From: Nitrospirales bacterium
Lineage (GTDB): Bacteria; Nitrospirota; Nitrospiria; Nitrospirales; UBA8639
DNA: 32,890 bases
Direction of reading: 5' to 3'
Assembly (NCBI GenBank): GCA_029261255.1
Contig: JAJDBQ010000027.1
Coordinates: forward strand, 1 to 32,890
How positions within the stretch are numbered: the first letter of the stretch is position 1; each line of letters begins with the position of its first letter. Shown here one piece after another: positions 24,645 through 31,917 of the stretch. The notes under the pieces are model-generated. The model did no database searches. It worked only from the letters and a program-made list of their open reading frames with translations, and was not told where the DNA came from. A program made the translations under genes and the position numbers.

Positions 24645-24714
24645 AAATTTCTGTCGTCTGTCGCGATTCGAGTATCTGGGTAATTAAGTATTAGTTGGAA
24701 GCAGAATTGACCCC
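24645..24714. repeat. Degenerate partial copy of the 105-bp MITE-like repeat
   Basis: CTGTCGTCTGTCGC.ATTCGAG.ATCTGGG and the end GAATTGACCC align with the right two thirds of the copies at 27432 and 28141. The left inverted end is missing. Confidence 0.55.
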
Positions 24715-24992
24715 TCATTAAACCAAGTTCACCAAATGCTACTTGAATTGAGCAATTGTCTCCAGGAAAGCTCAGTATCAAAGTGCATCGCATGCTGATC
24801 AGTTCTTTCTTCTGCGGAGTGGTGGGGAGGTGGCAATGCATCCAAGCCTTCGATATGACCATCGCCAACTCAATTTATTCAAGGACACCTCTAAAAACCG
24901 TCATTCTCCGCAATTGCGGCGTCAGCCTCGTGCTCAAATCCTTATGTATTCGCCCATACACGGCGGTTTTGCGCGTGTGGCTTCCTTGCATT

Positions 24993-25017
24993 CACTAAAA
25001 AATCCTGGTTTTTAGTG
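24993..25017 (-). terminator. AT-rich hairpin downstream of the head-group operon
   Basis: CACTAAAAA (24993-25001) and TTTTTAGTG (25009-25017) form a perfect 9-bp stem. It lies about 58 bp beyond the last gene of the minus-strand operon. The stem is AT-rich with no clear U-tract after it, so terminator activity is uncertain. Confidence 0.35.
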
Positions 25018-25074
25018 GTGCCCTCAAGTGAGTTTGTTTTAACGGCGGTAACGTGATGAGTATTTATAACGAGC

Positions 25075-25758
25075 CTAAGCGTTTTCTTTTCCCGTTCCTT
25101 GTAGCCATTGGGTCCCTCCTATCAGGAATGAATACAAGTAGGTGCCGATGAAGGCCATGGCGATGAGTGGCGTGATGGCTGGTATGAGCCATGCCGCCAC
25201 CAGTGCCAGGTTCACACAAATGGTCGCCGTGGCGGTCTTTGCCAACGCTCGAATAAGGATGGGTAACTTGATTGGAAAAGTCATGGTGATCGAATGCAAG
25301 AGGAATATGAGAATCAGATAGAGTCCAGGGTCCACATCGTACATATGGGTCAACAAAAGGACGAACAGCATGTGGCGCATGAGTTCATTGGTTGGGGAGC
25401 CTACGCCAGACACCGCATCTGGATTAACCCGTGAGGTGGCACGAAGAATAATTGACGTCGCCGCGATCATACTCATCCCTAAAACCAGTCCCCCGACATG
25501 TGCACCGACTGCCAGGACTAACACCCCATGGGCTACGGCATCACAGACATTATCAAGATCGGCACCAAACCGACTGCGGATATGTAATTTGGCTGCCAGA
25601 ATGCCGTCTAAGTCATCCATCACATTGTTAAAAATAATCAACGGGATCAGATAACGATACCCATCCTCCAGGAAGAGTAGTATCAGCGGTAGCACACCGA
25701 TGATCGAGGCAATATTCGCGAGGTTTCTGTAGAGAAAGTTTTTTTGAGGTTTTTCCAT
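25075..25758 (-). CDS. CDP-alcohol phosphatidyltransferase family membrane enzyme
   Basis: A 227-residue protein with about six hydrophobic helices. The family motif D-x2-D-G-x2-A-R-x8-G-x3-D-x3-D is present as D48...D51-G52...A55-A56...G65...D69...D73. All four metal-binding Asp residues are kept, but the motif Arg is Ala56. Enzymes of this family move a phospho-alcohol from a CDP carrier to a second alcohol in the membrane. It is the last gene of a three-gene operon behind a cytidylyltransferase-like and a methyltransferase gene (27-bp gap). The likely product is a modified phospholipid or similar head-group compound; the exact substrates cannot be told from sequence. Confidence 0.85.
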   Translation of the reverse strand: MEKPQKNFLYRNLANIASIIGVLPLILLFLEDGYRYLIPLIIFNNVMDDLDGILAAKLHIRSRFGADLDNVCDAVAHGVLVLAVGAHVGGLVLGMSMIAATSIILRATSRVNPDAVSGVGSPTNELMRHMLFVLLLTHMYDVDPGLYLILIFLLHSITMTFPIKLPILIRALAKTATATICVNLALVAAWLIPAITPLIAMAFIGTYLYSFLIGGTQWLQGTGKENA

Positions 25759-25785
25759 CTTACTTCAGGCGTTGGTATGCTTTCC

Positions 25786-26604
25786 TCATGAACAAGGGGG
25801 GCCGGATTTGAGTACAAAAAAGTGATTTTCTAGAGATGGGAATGATATTCCGAGGGCCTGAGGCAGACGTGTAATCCAGTGAGTCCCCCCCCGCATCCCC
25901 CAGTAGGTGAGGCCGCCTATGAGGCGGAGGGCATGAAACGATTCGGGGACGATTCGCTTCCATTTTTCGATTATCTCACATCCCATTTGTGTGAAAATGT
26001 AGGCTTCATTTCTTTCAAGGTTCTCGAGCGACAATCCGCATTGTGTGAAGATACGTGTATAGTCAGACACCGAACGATAGACAACAGAATAATTGCCAGT
26101 AAGTGTCACCGTCTCGCCCTGAACCGTTGACTCTCGACAGAGGATCATTCCACCTGGCTCAAGGCATGGGATCATTTTTTGTAACAGATCAATCACGTCA
26201 TGTTCATTAAGGTACATGAGTAGGCCACCGAAGAAGATCAGGCTATAGGGGCCATCGGGTACGAACGATAACACGTCACCATGTATGGTGCCGATATTAG
26301 AATACGGAGCGCATCGGTCTCTCAGGGCTTGATAGAGCGGGAGGCTTCCTTCGACCGCGACCACTCGGGAGAAGCGGCGGGCGAATTCCTCAGCCCAATA
26401 CCCGACACCACTGCCAAGATCCAGAACTGTACCTTGTCGTGTTTCGTTGGAAAGTAGACGGTGGACGATTTTGGTTTCTCCTCGGAAACGAAAATCACCC
26501 GCACTGATTGGAAAGCCGAAGCCATCCATCATGTAGGGCCCGAGGATCGAAGGTTTGGCGTTTTCCCAGTACTGATTGACGGAGGTGGGATTGATCTCAG
26601 GCAA
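25786..26604 (-). CDS. SAM-dependent methyltransferase (class I)
   Basis: A 272-residue protein. The SAM-binding motif I VLDLGSGVGYW sits at about 60-70, the acidic motif in VVAVEG follows, then SLIFFGGLLMYL (motif IV region) and CLEPGGMILCRES. These mark a Rossmann-fold methyltransferase. The preceding 55 residues and the last 80 are less typical. Its start overlaps the end of the nucleotidyltransferase gene by 8 bp, which indicates translational coupling. In this operon it may methylate the head group or its precursor (for example an amine or hydroxyl); that is inference from context. The target is not visible in the sequence. Confidence 0.88.
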   Translation of the reverse strand: MPEINPTSVNQYWENAKPSILGPYMMDGFGFPISAGDFRFRGETKIVHRLLSNETRQGTVLDLGSGVGYWAEEFARRFSRVVAVEGSLPLYQALRDRCAPYSNIGTIHGDVLSFVPDGPYSLIFFGGLLMYLNEHDVIDLLQKMIPCLEPGGMILCRESTVQGETVTLTGNYSVVYRSVSDYTRIFTQCGLSLENLERNEAYIFTQMGCEIIEKWKRIVPESFHALRLIGGLTYWGMRGGTHWITRLPQALGISFPSLENHFFVLKSGPPCS

Positions 26605-27409
26605 GATTCGCCGCCGGTTCGATATCTCTCAGCGGGCCCTGGGCGGTGGGATGCGATTGAGTCAACAGAATCTCTGCTGCGTGCAAATCTGCCATGGTAT
26701 CGATCTCATACCAGTGATCTGCATCGAAGAAGACCGCGTCGAAACAGAGTGTGCCGTCAGCGACCATCTCGGCTAAGACGACCTCGTAATACTCACCAAG
26801 TCGATCCTCCGAAACATAACGGCTTAACCGTTCCTCAATCTTGTTCCATGAATGAAGGGATATACTGTAGAGATTGACCGTTTTGTACTGTGGGGCGTTA
26901 CTATTGCGAACGGCACACAGGTGAAAAGCTGTTACTCGCTTGTTGGCCCCAAGTACAACCGTGGTGCCGTTCATCCAAGGTCGTACCCTGGAAATCGCGA
27001 TCTTGTCAGGTTGGAGCATGTCGTCTAACATATTGGCCTCAAAAATCACGTCACTTTCCACCAACAAAAACGACTCCCAGATCTGCTGCCGAGCCAGCCA
27101 GAGAGAGTAGATATTATTCGTTGTTCGGTAAACGGGATTGACGACGTAATCAATCTGCATATCACCTGCGAATTGTTGCAGAAATTCCTGGATACGATCA
27201 CCCAAATATCCGATGACGACGACCAAGCGTTTAAATCCCTGTATCCGCAGATTATTGACGAGCCGCTCGAGGATAGGAATGCCGCCAAGCTCTGTGAGAC
27301 ATTTGGGAGCATCCAAGGTTAATGGTTGCAGGCGGGTTCCCGAACCCGCAGCAAGCAAAAGAGCTGTCGTGACTTGAGTGGGCTGAGTGATATTCCTGGA
27401 ATAGAGCAT
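26597..27409 (-). CDS. Nucleotidyltransferase, CTP:phospho-alcohol (LicC-like) type
   Basis: A 270-residue GT-A nucleotidyltransferase. The N-terminal signature is ALLLAAGSGTRLQPLTLDAP followed by KCL, the metal site lies in LLVESDVIF, and the phrase NPVYRTTNNIYSLWLAR is typical of LicC and related phosphocholine, phosphonate or inositol-phosphate cytidylyltransferases. It would activate a small phospho-alcohol with CTP for use by the CDP-alcohol transferase in the same operon. The start is placed at 27409 because GGGAGACCTAACG precedes it. The longer frame up to 27487 would translate the MITE-like repeat, which argues against it. Confidence 0.82.
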   Translation of the reverse strand: MLYSRNITQPTQVTTALLLAAGSGTRLQPLTLDAPKCLTELGGIPILERLVNNLRIQGFKRLVVVIGYLGDRIQEFLQQFAGDMQIDYVVNPVYRTTNNIYSLWLARQQIWESFLLVESDVIFEANMLDDMLQPDKIAISRVRPWMNGTTVVLGANKRVTAFHLCAVRNSNAPQYKTVNLYSISLHSWNKIEERLSRYVSEDRLGEYYEVVLAEMVADGTLCFDAVFFDADHWYEIDTMADLHAAEILLTQSHPTAQGPLRDIEPAANLA

Positions 27410-27431
27410 CGTTAGGTCTCCCGTAAAGTAC

Positions 27432-27535
27432 GAGTCAAATCTGTTGTGAGGAGTTTTACTTGTCGGTCTGCCTGTCGTCTGTCGCACTTCGAGAATCTGA
27501 GAGAATGATCTATTCGTACAAACGGATTTGACCCG
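27432..27535. repeat. MITE-like repeat, copy 1
   Basis: This 104-bp repeat begins GAGTCAAATCTGT and ends ACGGATTTGACCCG, imperfect inverted termini. Its interior is about 85-90% identical by eye to copy 2 at 28141-28245. It lies 22 bp upstream of the nucleotidyltransferase start, so it forms the 5' untranslated or promoter region of the operon. Confidence 0.75.
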
Positions 27536-27579
27536 AAATTCATGATGTCCTACTCCATAAAAAACCTAGCGGTTGTTCT

Positions 27580-27680
27580 TTACAGGTCACGTAAACTTCG
27601 CGATCCACAAATAGAAACATTAATCTCAATAGGATCTCGAGAGGGTCCAAGGGCTTCAAGCTCCATTCTTACACCTTGAG
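27580..27680 (-). pseudogene. Possible 3' fragment of an unrecognised gene
   Basis: A minus-strand frame reads DPQGVRMELEALGPSRDPIE then INVSICGSRSLRDL and stops at TAA (27580-27582). Codon character is good, but there is no start or upstream continuation. The family is not recognised. It sits between two repeats in gene debris. Confidence 0.3.
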
Positions 27681-27896
27681 GGTCAGGAAGAGTCTCTTCT
27701 CAAAACCCCAGGCCTGCCGGCTAGCGTGACAATCGACAAAACAATAGGGCAGCGATTGCTGAGAAGAAGTTAGGCGTAGCGAGCGCAGACAGAAGGAATC
27801 AGACGCACAAAGAAATGAGGGAAGTGCGAGGGATAGGATGTCAACGTGGATTCATACGTCGTGTCCACAGTATACGCTAACAGCAGTGAAGTCAAA
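27681..27896 (-). repeat. 216-bp dispersed repeat, copy R1 (includes a conserved gene 3' end)
   Basis: About 80% identical by eye to 31301-31517 in the same orientation. On the minus strand both copies end a reading frame with TTYESTLTSYP.HFPH..VR.IP.V.ARYA and a stop (27770-27772 here). Many differences are synonymous or conservative, and the similarity runs on for about 90 bp past the stop. In this copy the frame is open back to 28063. No family is recognised. The best reading is two truncated copies of one gene end with its downstream region. Confidence 0.65.
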
Positions 27897-28140
27897 GGGT
27901 TTACCATCGTCATTGGTGAGATTTCTGGCCAATAAGACATCACAATTCGGTTATTTGTCGACTGTCGTGATGAGGACAAACATACCCAACTCTTGCTTGC
28001 GTTCGTTTTTCCTTCGGCATTGTCAATTTTAGTTGTCCTTAGCTGCCTGGGCAGCATGAACAAGAAAACCTCTCAGCTATCAACGTCATCGTTTACTTTT
28101 TGAAGTTATTCGCCACGCCGTTTCATCAAGACCTAGAGTG

Positions 28141-28245
28141 CGGGTCAAATCTGTCGTTATGAGTTTTGCTTGTCGGTCTTTCTGCCGTCTGTTGCAATTC
28201 GAGGATCTGGGAGAATGATCTATTCGTACAAACAGATTTGACCCG
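28141..28245. repeat. MITE-like repeat, copy 2
   Basis: This 105-bp element has perfect 14-bp inverted ends: CGGGTCAAATCTGT (28141-28154) and ACAGATTTGACCCG (28232-28245). It has no coding capacity. It belongs with copies at 27432-27535 and 24645-24714 and is likely mobilised in trans by a transposase elsewhere. GAAATT follows both this copy and copy 1. Confidence 0.8.
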
Positions 28246-28329
28246 AAATTTTCATTCAATACCGTCGATTAAGCGATTTGATTGTTGTTCGTGTCGTAAA
28301 ACCTTCCAAACAAAGGCGGAATAACCCCA

Positions 28330-28872
28330 TCAGGAGGCTGAGGAACTCGTCTGGAGAACGTCTGATCTTGATCTCTCATTCCCAATATTTGATTGCGGAG
28401 TGGTCCTCAGAATTTGCTGAGCATCCAAATCAAGGAGGTACGGAGCAACAAAACCTTGATAGGTCTTTTTCTGTTCGTGTGTTAAATCTTTCCAACCCGT
28501 AATTTTTCCTCGACAGTTCTTGGCGCCACACATGCAAACTTTCGGGAAATGGTCGATGCTATAGTTTCTCATGGCATAATCAAAAGTGGCTTCTTCATTG
28601 ATGCCGATATCCCTCATCGCCACAAAATCATGGGCGCCTGTTTCGTTGACATGAATACCGCAATTGGGTTCGCAGCAATGGTTCACTTTACTAATGAGAC
28701 CGGCGTGAAGAACATGCGTATGCTCATCGATCTGGGAAGCATGTGAGTGATTGCCAGTCAACACTTCCTTAATGACTCCAATCATCACGGTATCACCGAC
28801 CTTATACGATTGAGTGGCGTAAATCCCTTCTCCTTTTTCAGAAGTCTCTCTTAACTCATACCCAATTTCCAT
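28330..28872 (-). CDS. SET-domain protein (putative lysine methyltransferase)
   Basis: A 180-residue protein with a small SET domain at about 10-135. GEGIYATQSYKVGD is the opening strand pair. ISKVNHCCEPNCGIHV contains the NHxCxPN motif of the SAM/pseudoknot site. INEEATFDY is the E..x-DY motif with the catalytic Tyr. A post-SET Cys cluster CMCGAKNCRG follows and would bind zinc with the NHCCEPNC region. SET proteins methylate lysines; bacterial targets are mostly unknown. The start at 28872 follows AAGGAGAGTATTG; the frame is open upstream to 28980. It stands alone among repeats. Target and role cannot be told from sequence. Confidence 0.87.
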   Translation of the reverse strand: MEIGYELRETSEKGEGIYATQSYKVGDTVMIGVIKEVLTGNHSHASQIDEHTHVLHAGLISKVNHCCEPNCGIHVNETGAHDFVAMRDIGINEEATFDYAMRNYSIDHFPKVCMCGAKNCRGKITGWKDLTHEQKKTYQGFVAPYLLDLDAQQILRTTPQSNIGNERSRSDVLQTSSSAS

Positions 28873-29170
28873 CAATACTCTCCTTACACCTAAGAGGGAC
28901 GTTTTATGCCTGTTTTCTTTGTACAGACAACCGATCGAACCCGACATTAGGCTGAAGGGTAAGAACGAGAGATGCGGCATTCCAACCCGAGGGGAGGTCA
29001 GAAATAATTCTATGATGTAGCCATGTTGAAGCGAACTTTTGAAATTCTACCCCCCCTATCTAAGCAAGTCTGGTCAAAATTGCTCAGTATTGAGGTTTGA
29101 ACCGGTGGCACTGGTAGACGCAGTCCGGTCCAAGGCCACCAAGAGGATGGAGTGAAAATGTGAGGGGAAT
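28873..29170. other. Intergenic region between Crp/Fnr and SET genes
   Basis: About 300 bp holding the ribosome site of the SET gene (28880s). No gene, clear terminator or operator is seen. A short run of C (29051-29056) is the only noticeable feature. Confidence 0.4.
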
Positions 29171-29839
29171 CTAGTCGTGAAGGACGACATTGAGGAGGGA
29201 ACTGTGCACGTGTAACCCATTGTGCGAATCACCGTTATATTCAATGAAGCCCAGTTTTCGGAACTTATTCATGAAGAAACTGACGCGGGAGCGCGTCGTC
29301 CCGACCATCTCCGCGAGTTTTTCCTGACTCACCTTCGCAATGACCGCTTCCGGTTTCCCTTCTTTGCCAAATTGGGCCATTAACAGGAGGACACGAGCGA
29401 GCCGCTTCTCGCTGGAATTAAAGAGTTGATCCACTAAATCCTCTTGGGTGCGTATGTTGCGAGCCAAGAGATGGGTGAGAAACACCTCTGAGAAAGCGGG
29501 TTCGTCGTGGAGCATGTTGATCATGACGGCTTTGCTAATGCGCACGATCTTTGCGGCACCCACCGCAGTCGCCGCCTCTAAGCGTAACACTTGTCCAGTG
29601 AGGCAGGCTTCACCAAAGAAGGAAGCTGGCGACAGGATGGCCACGATGGCCTCTTTGCCGCGTTTCGAGACCACGGTGAGTGAGACTTGGCCTTCCAGAA
29701 TATAGAACACGGCATTCGCCTTGTCGCCTTGTGGATAGAGGATGTGATTCTTCTTTCGGCATTGTATGATAGTTTTGCCGTCTCCAACTTGTGTCAGGAA
29801 GGTTTTGGGGTTGAACGATGCGGTTCGTTTGGTGGCCAT
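29171..29839 (-). CDS. Crp/Fnr-family transcriptional regulator
   Basis: A 222-residue protein. The N-terminal cyclic-nucleotide-binding beta-barrel (about 20-130) contains ILYPQGDKANAVFYILEGQV and ILSPASFFGEACLTGQ. A dimerisation helix (about 125-150) and a C-terminal winged HTH (about 160-220) with VSQEKLAEMVGTTRSRVSFF follow. The Fnr iron-sulfur cysteines are absent. Residues of the cAMP pocket are only partly kept (GEACL in place of GE..RS), so the ligand is uncertain. ATG 29837-29839 has no strong ribosome site. It is a single-gene unit. Targets are unknown; nearby CsbD-like and other stress genes are possible. Confidence 0.9.
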   Translation of the reverse strand: MATKRTASFNPKTFLTQVGDGKTIIQCRKKNHILYPQGDKANAVFYILEGQVSLTVVSKRGKEAIVAILSPASFFGEACLTGQVLRLEAATAVGAAKIVRISKAVMINMLHDEPAFSEVFLTHLLARNIRTQEDLVDQLFNSSEKRLARVLLLMAQFGKEGKPEAVIAKVSQEKLAEMVGTTRSRVSFFMNKFRKLGFIEYNGDSHNGLHVHSSLLNVVLHD

Positions 29840-30011
29840 GGAAATCTACTTAATGTGGAGAAGTCGTCAACTCAATGTAAAGCAACGTACACGGGTATTA
29901 CGGTTTGTAACGGAGGCGTGTTCAGTAAGCCATTCAGGACCTTTTCAATCTCACAGCAGTCAAAGTAATACGGCTCCGAGCACTCATGTCTTCGTGTGCT
30001 AAAAATGGCCG
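29840..30011. other. Upstream region of the Crp/Fnr gene
   Basis: No gene is seen. It should contain the Crp/Fnr promoter. A palindrome of the Crp type was looked for and not found with confidence. Confidence 0.35.
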
Positions 30012-30158
30012 TTAGTTCATTAGCGACTTGGCTTTTTCAGCGTATCGCAGGACTGTCCAGACGAAGGCAGCATGACTCCACGTCAGCGGGGAAATACAAA
30101 GGAGTGCCCCACTGACAGGATAGACTTGTTCAGCCAATACGCCAGAAGGCAATGTATT
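30012..30158 (-). pseudogene. C-terminal fragment of a GH15 family glucoamylase-like protein
   Basis: A minus-strand frame ending at TAA 30012-30014 reads LPSGVLAEQVYPVSGALLCI then SPLTWSHAAFVWTVLRYAEK. The stretches LAEQV.P..G and SPLTWSHA.FV are the closing signature of GH15 glucan hydrolases. Only about 48 residues remain, and a TGA lies just upstream at the junction with the CsbD-like gene. The full enzyme is about 600 residues, so this is debris of a larger lost or displaced gene. Confidence 0.65.
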
Positions 30159-30160
30159 TT

Positions 30161-30421
30161 TCACTCATTTGGGGGTAAGTTACCCTCCACCTTTGCGGGA
30201 TAATCATAGCCAGCATAATTTCCACTTATATGACAGTAATGACGATTAGTCCACGTCATCACCGCTTCTTTTTGCTCAGCGTAACGGAAATCTAAGACCT
30301 CATTAAATCTCACCATATTCCCATCAATTTGAAGCAAATCTTCGTCGGTGAAGTTGTCCCATTTACCTTTCAACGGCGCTTTTATATTTTTCCAAGATCC
30401 CATGAACTGTTCTTGAGTCAT
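30161..30421 (-). CDS. CsbD-like small stress protein
   Basis: An 86-residue hydrophilic protein. Residues 1-57 have the CsbD pattern: TQEQFMGSWKNIKAPLKGKW, then FTDEDLLQIDGNMVRFNEVL. CsbD-family proteins are induced by general stress in many bacteria; their molecular function is not settled. The last 30 residues contain one Cys and a Tyr-rich segment, HYCHISGNYAGYDYP, not part of the usual family. The start is set at 30421, preceded by GGAGGACTTT. It is directly followed by the GH15 fragment. Confidence 0.78.
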   Translation of the reverse strand: MTQEQFMGSWKNIKAPLKGKWDNFTDEDLLQIDGNMVRFNEVLDFRYAEQKEAVMTWTNRHYCHISGNYAGYDYPAKVEGNLPPNE

Positions 30422-30442
30422 AAAGTCCTCCATATCAAACAA

Positions 30443-30690
30443 TGTAATACTGTGGTAGTAAAGATCCCCATTTCATCTTTCAGGTCCATACAGGTTTCTT
30501 TGCTCATGAGCCCTTGGCCGCGGGTACAGATCACCAGGGCCACCTTGTACCATTAGCCCATGTATGCCTGATGGCTTTTCCCAATCGACTCTGCCTTCAA
30601 TGCGCTCTCTATGCATTCCGTCTATGGTGCCCCCCGGCCTTGAACTGCCTGCTGGCAGGAAGGGCAGGGGGGATTTGCACAAGGTGTCGC
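30443..30690. other. Intergenic region without supportable gene
   Basis: Overlapping frames on both strands (30473-30682 minus, 30514-30702 and 30564-30935 plus) have no ribosome sites or family features. A hairpin-rich GC stretch near 30630-30672 (GCCTGCTGGCAGG and neighbours) may belong to the terminator of the 30691-30972 gene. Confidence 0.35.
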
Positions 30691-30972
30691 TTAGAAAGAT
30701 AAGGATGTCTCTGATCGTTCAATGGCGACTTGTTGGCAGTTTTGTTCTGCTAACATCAGTTGTCCGACAGTCGCATCTTCTGGAATGCGGCCCAGGCACG
30801 CCTTCAAGGAATCCCGAACACTTTCAACGGCATGTTGTTTTAGGCCTTTGCTTTGTAAGGCCATCGTCTTTTTCTCTGGCTCGCCCCCAAAAGTACCTAC
30901 TGGTAGAATCAGTGGGAGCAGCATTAACGAGGTAACGAGGATCGTGCGTGTGATAGAAAGCTGATATTTCAT
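30691..30972 (-). CDS. Small secreted protein with two cysteines
   Basis: A 93-residue protein with a signal peptide (about 1-28, hydrophobic core ILVTSLMLLPLILPVGTF). A short helical mature part contains LKACLGRIPEDATVGQLMLA and EQNCQQVAIER. The two Cys could form a disulfide in the periplasm. The start at 30972 follows AAAGGAGTCACACC at ideal spacing; the longer frame to 31068 has no such site. It shares general layout with the protein at 12820-13125. Unknown family. Confidence 0.72.
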   Translation of the reverse strand: MKYQLSITRTILVTSLMLLPLILPVGTFGGEPEKKTMALQSKGLKQHAVESVRDSLKACLGRIPEDATVGQLMLAEQNCQQVAIERSETSLSF

Positions 30973-31167
30973 GGTGTGACTCCTTTGTGAGTGAATAAGG
31001 TTTGTTTTCCTGAAAGCCCCCTGCTGATTTCTGCCAAGACCATTCTTTAGGTTTTGGCGCAGGCTCAATCGTTTTCATCTGTGTTTCTTCCCCTAATGCC
31101 ACCGAACAGAGGCTTTGCGTCTTTATGTATCCCTGCTGCAAAACCATGCTCAAAAATAGGTCCATCA

Positions 31168-31272
31168 CTACTTGAGCAATACAGTCACGGGGGGGTCTTC
31201 TTTGAAGCTCGCATATACTGCGGCGCAGACAAAAAGAAAGATTAATCCTAATAGGGCTGCAACTTGGTACAT
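31168..31272 (-). CDS. 34-residue single-pass membrane protein
   Basis: ATG 31270-31272 follows CGGAGTGATAGCC and opens a 34-codon frame: a hydrophobic helix (MYQVAALLGLIFLFVCAAVY, residues 1-20) followed by a short soluble tail (ASFKEDPPVTVLLK). The TAG stop is at 31168-31170. The tail contains a run of seven C on the coding strand. A small accessory subunit of a membrane complex is possible but no partner is in the window. It is too short for family assignment. Confidence 0.5.
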   Translation of the reverse strand: MYQVAALLGLIFLFVCAAVYASFKEDPPVTVLLK

Positions 31273-31300
31273 GGCTATCACTCCGTTCTTTGACCTGGAC

Positions 31301-31517
31301 GGTCAGGAATGGCCTCTTCTCAAAAACCTGATCTGACGACCAGCGTTACAATCGGCGAAACAATAGAACAGCGATTGCTGAGGAGAGGTTAGGCGTAGCG
31401 AGCGAGGACAGGAGGAATCATACGCACAGTGATATGAGGGAAGTGCGCGGGATAGGATGTCAACGTGGATTCATACGTCGTATTCTCAGACTATACCCAA
31501 GCAGCGATGGAGTCAAA
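31301..31517 (-). repeat. 217-bp dispersed repeat, copy R2
   Basis: Matches 27681-27896 in the same orientation. The minus-strand frame ends at TAA 31389-31391 after the shared TTYESTLTSYPAHFPH segment. A TAG about 40 codons before the end closes the frame upstream, so this copy is more decayed than R1. Confidence 0.65.
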
Positions 31518-31604
31518 TTCAGTGCTATCTTGAGATCGTACTATGTTAGGAAAATTCAACCAGTCCCATGCCGATCGGGATGACAACGGAGAATGGATGC
31601 TCTA

Positions 31605-31820
31605 TCAGTTTTCTTGTAGTTGGGAAACTTGGGATTTGGGGACAGCTTCTGAGGAAACCGAAATTTTGGAGTAGCCTTCGGTGCGGAAGAATGCTTGGGC
31701 TACCATATTTGTGATCTGATCGAATTGTTCCAACACCTGGGGGAGGAGTGCAGCCAAACCTGTAGAATGCACTTCTTCCAAGCGGCCAAATTCCAGAGCA
31801 GCGGCTAAGGCGCCCGCCAT
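31605..31820 (-). CDS. Unassigned 71-residue frame, possibly a gene fragment
   Basis: The frame encodes a helical segment (GALAAALEFGRLEEVHSTGL and VLEQFDQITNMVAQAFFRTE) and ends in a polar tail. There is no ribosome site, and coding-like sequence upstream is closed by a stop. I do not recognise a family. It may be the remnant of a longer helical protein. Confidence 0.3.
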   Translation of the reverse strand: MAGALAAALEFGRLEEVHSTGLAALLPQVLEQFDQITNMVAQAFFRTEGYSKISVSSEAVPKSQVSQLQEN

Positions 31821-31917
31821 TCGAAGGGCCTGTCGAGTATCCGATCCGGGTCAGTTAATTGCCCTTACGACTTGAATTCATGCTCATCGTTTCAGCGAAG
31901 TATTTTCATCGGCCTTT

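Larger units (their letters stand above)
24157..25074. other. Long gene-free region with inverted repeats and a MITE fragment
   Basis: About 918 bp with no convincing gene. It contains a perfect 7-bp hairpin (TTTCGCG, 24316-24322, with CGCGAAA, 24326-24332), a long-range inverted repeat (24445/24585), a degenerate copy of the MITE-like repeat (24645-24714) and a hairpin near 24993-25017. Short plus-strand frames at 24756-25015 show no coding character. A minus-strand frame near 24500-24570 (RPVIRQRLCHDYSAIGEIVA) may be gene debris of unknown origin. Confidence 0.5.

Noticed and set aside
27770-28063. 97-codon minus-strand frame as an intact gene
   Set aside because: Only its last 30 or so codons are shared with the second repeat copy; the N-terminal part lacks start signals. 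Treated as part of repeat R1.
30824-31165. Minus-strand frame (about 113 codons) starting just after the 34-residue membrane protein
   Set aside because: It overlaps the better supported 30691-30972 gene in another frame, and its N-terminal part (MDLFLSMVLQQGYIK) has no ribosome site. An internal MKTIEPAPKPKEW start is possible but weak.
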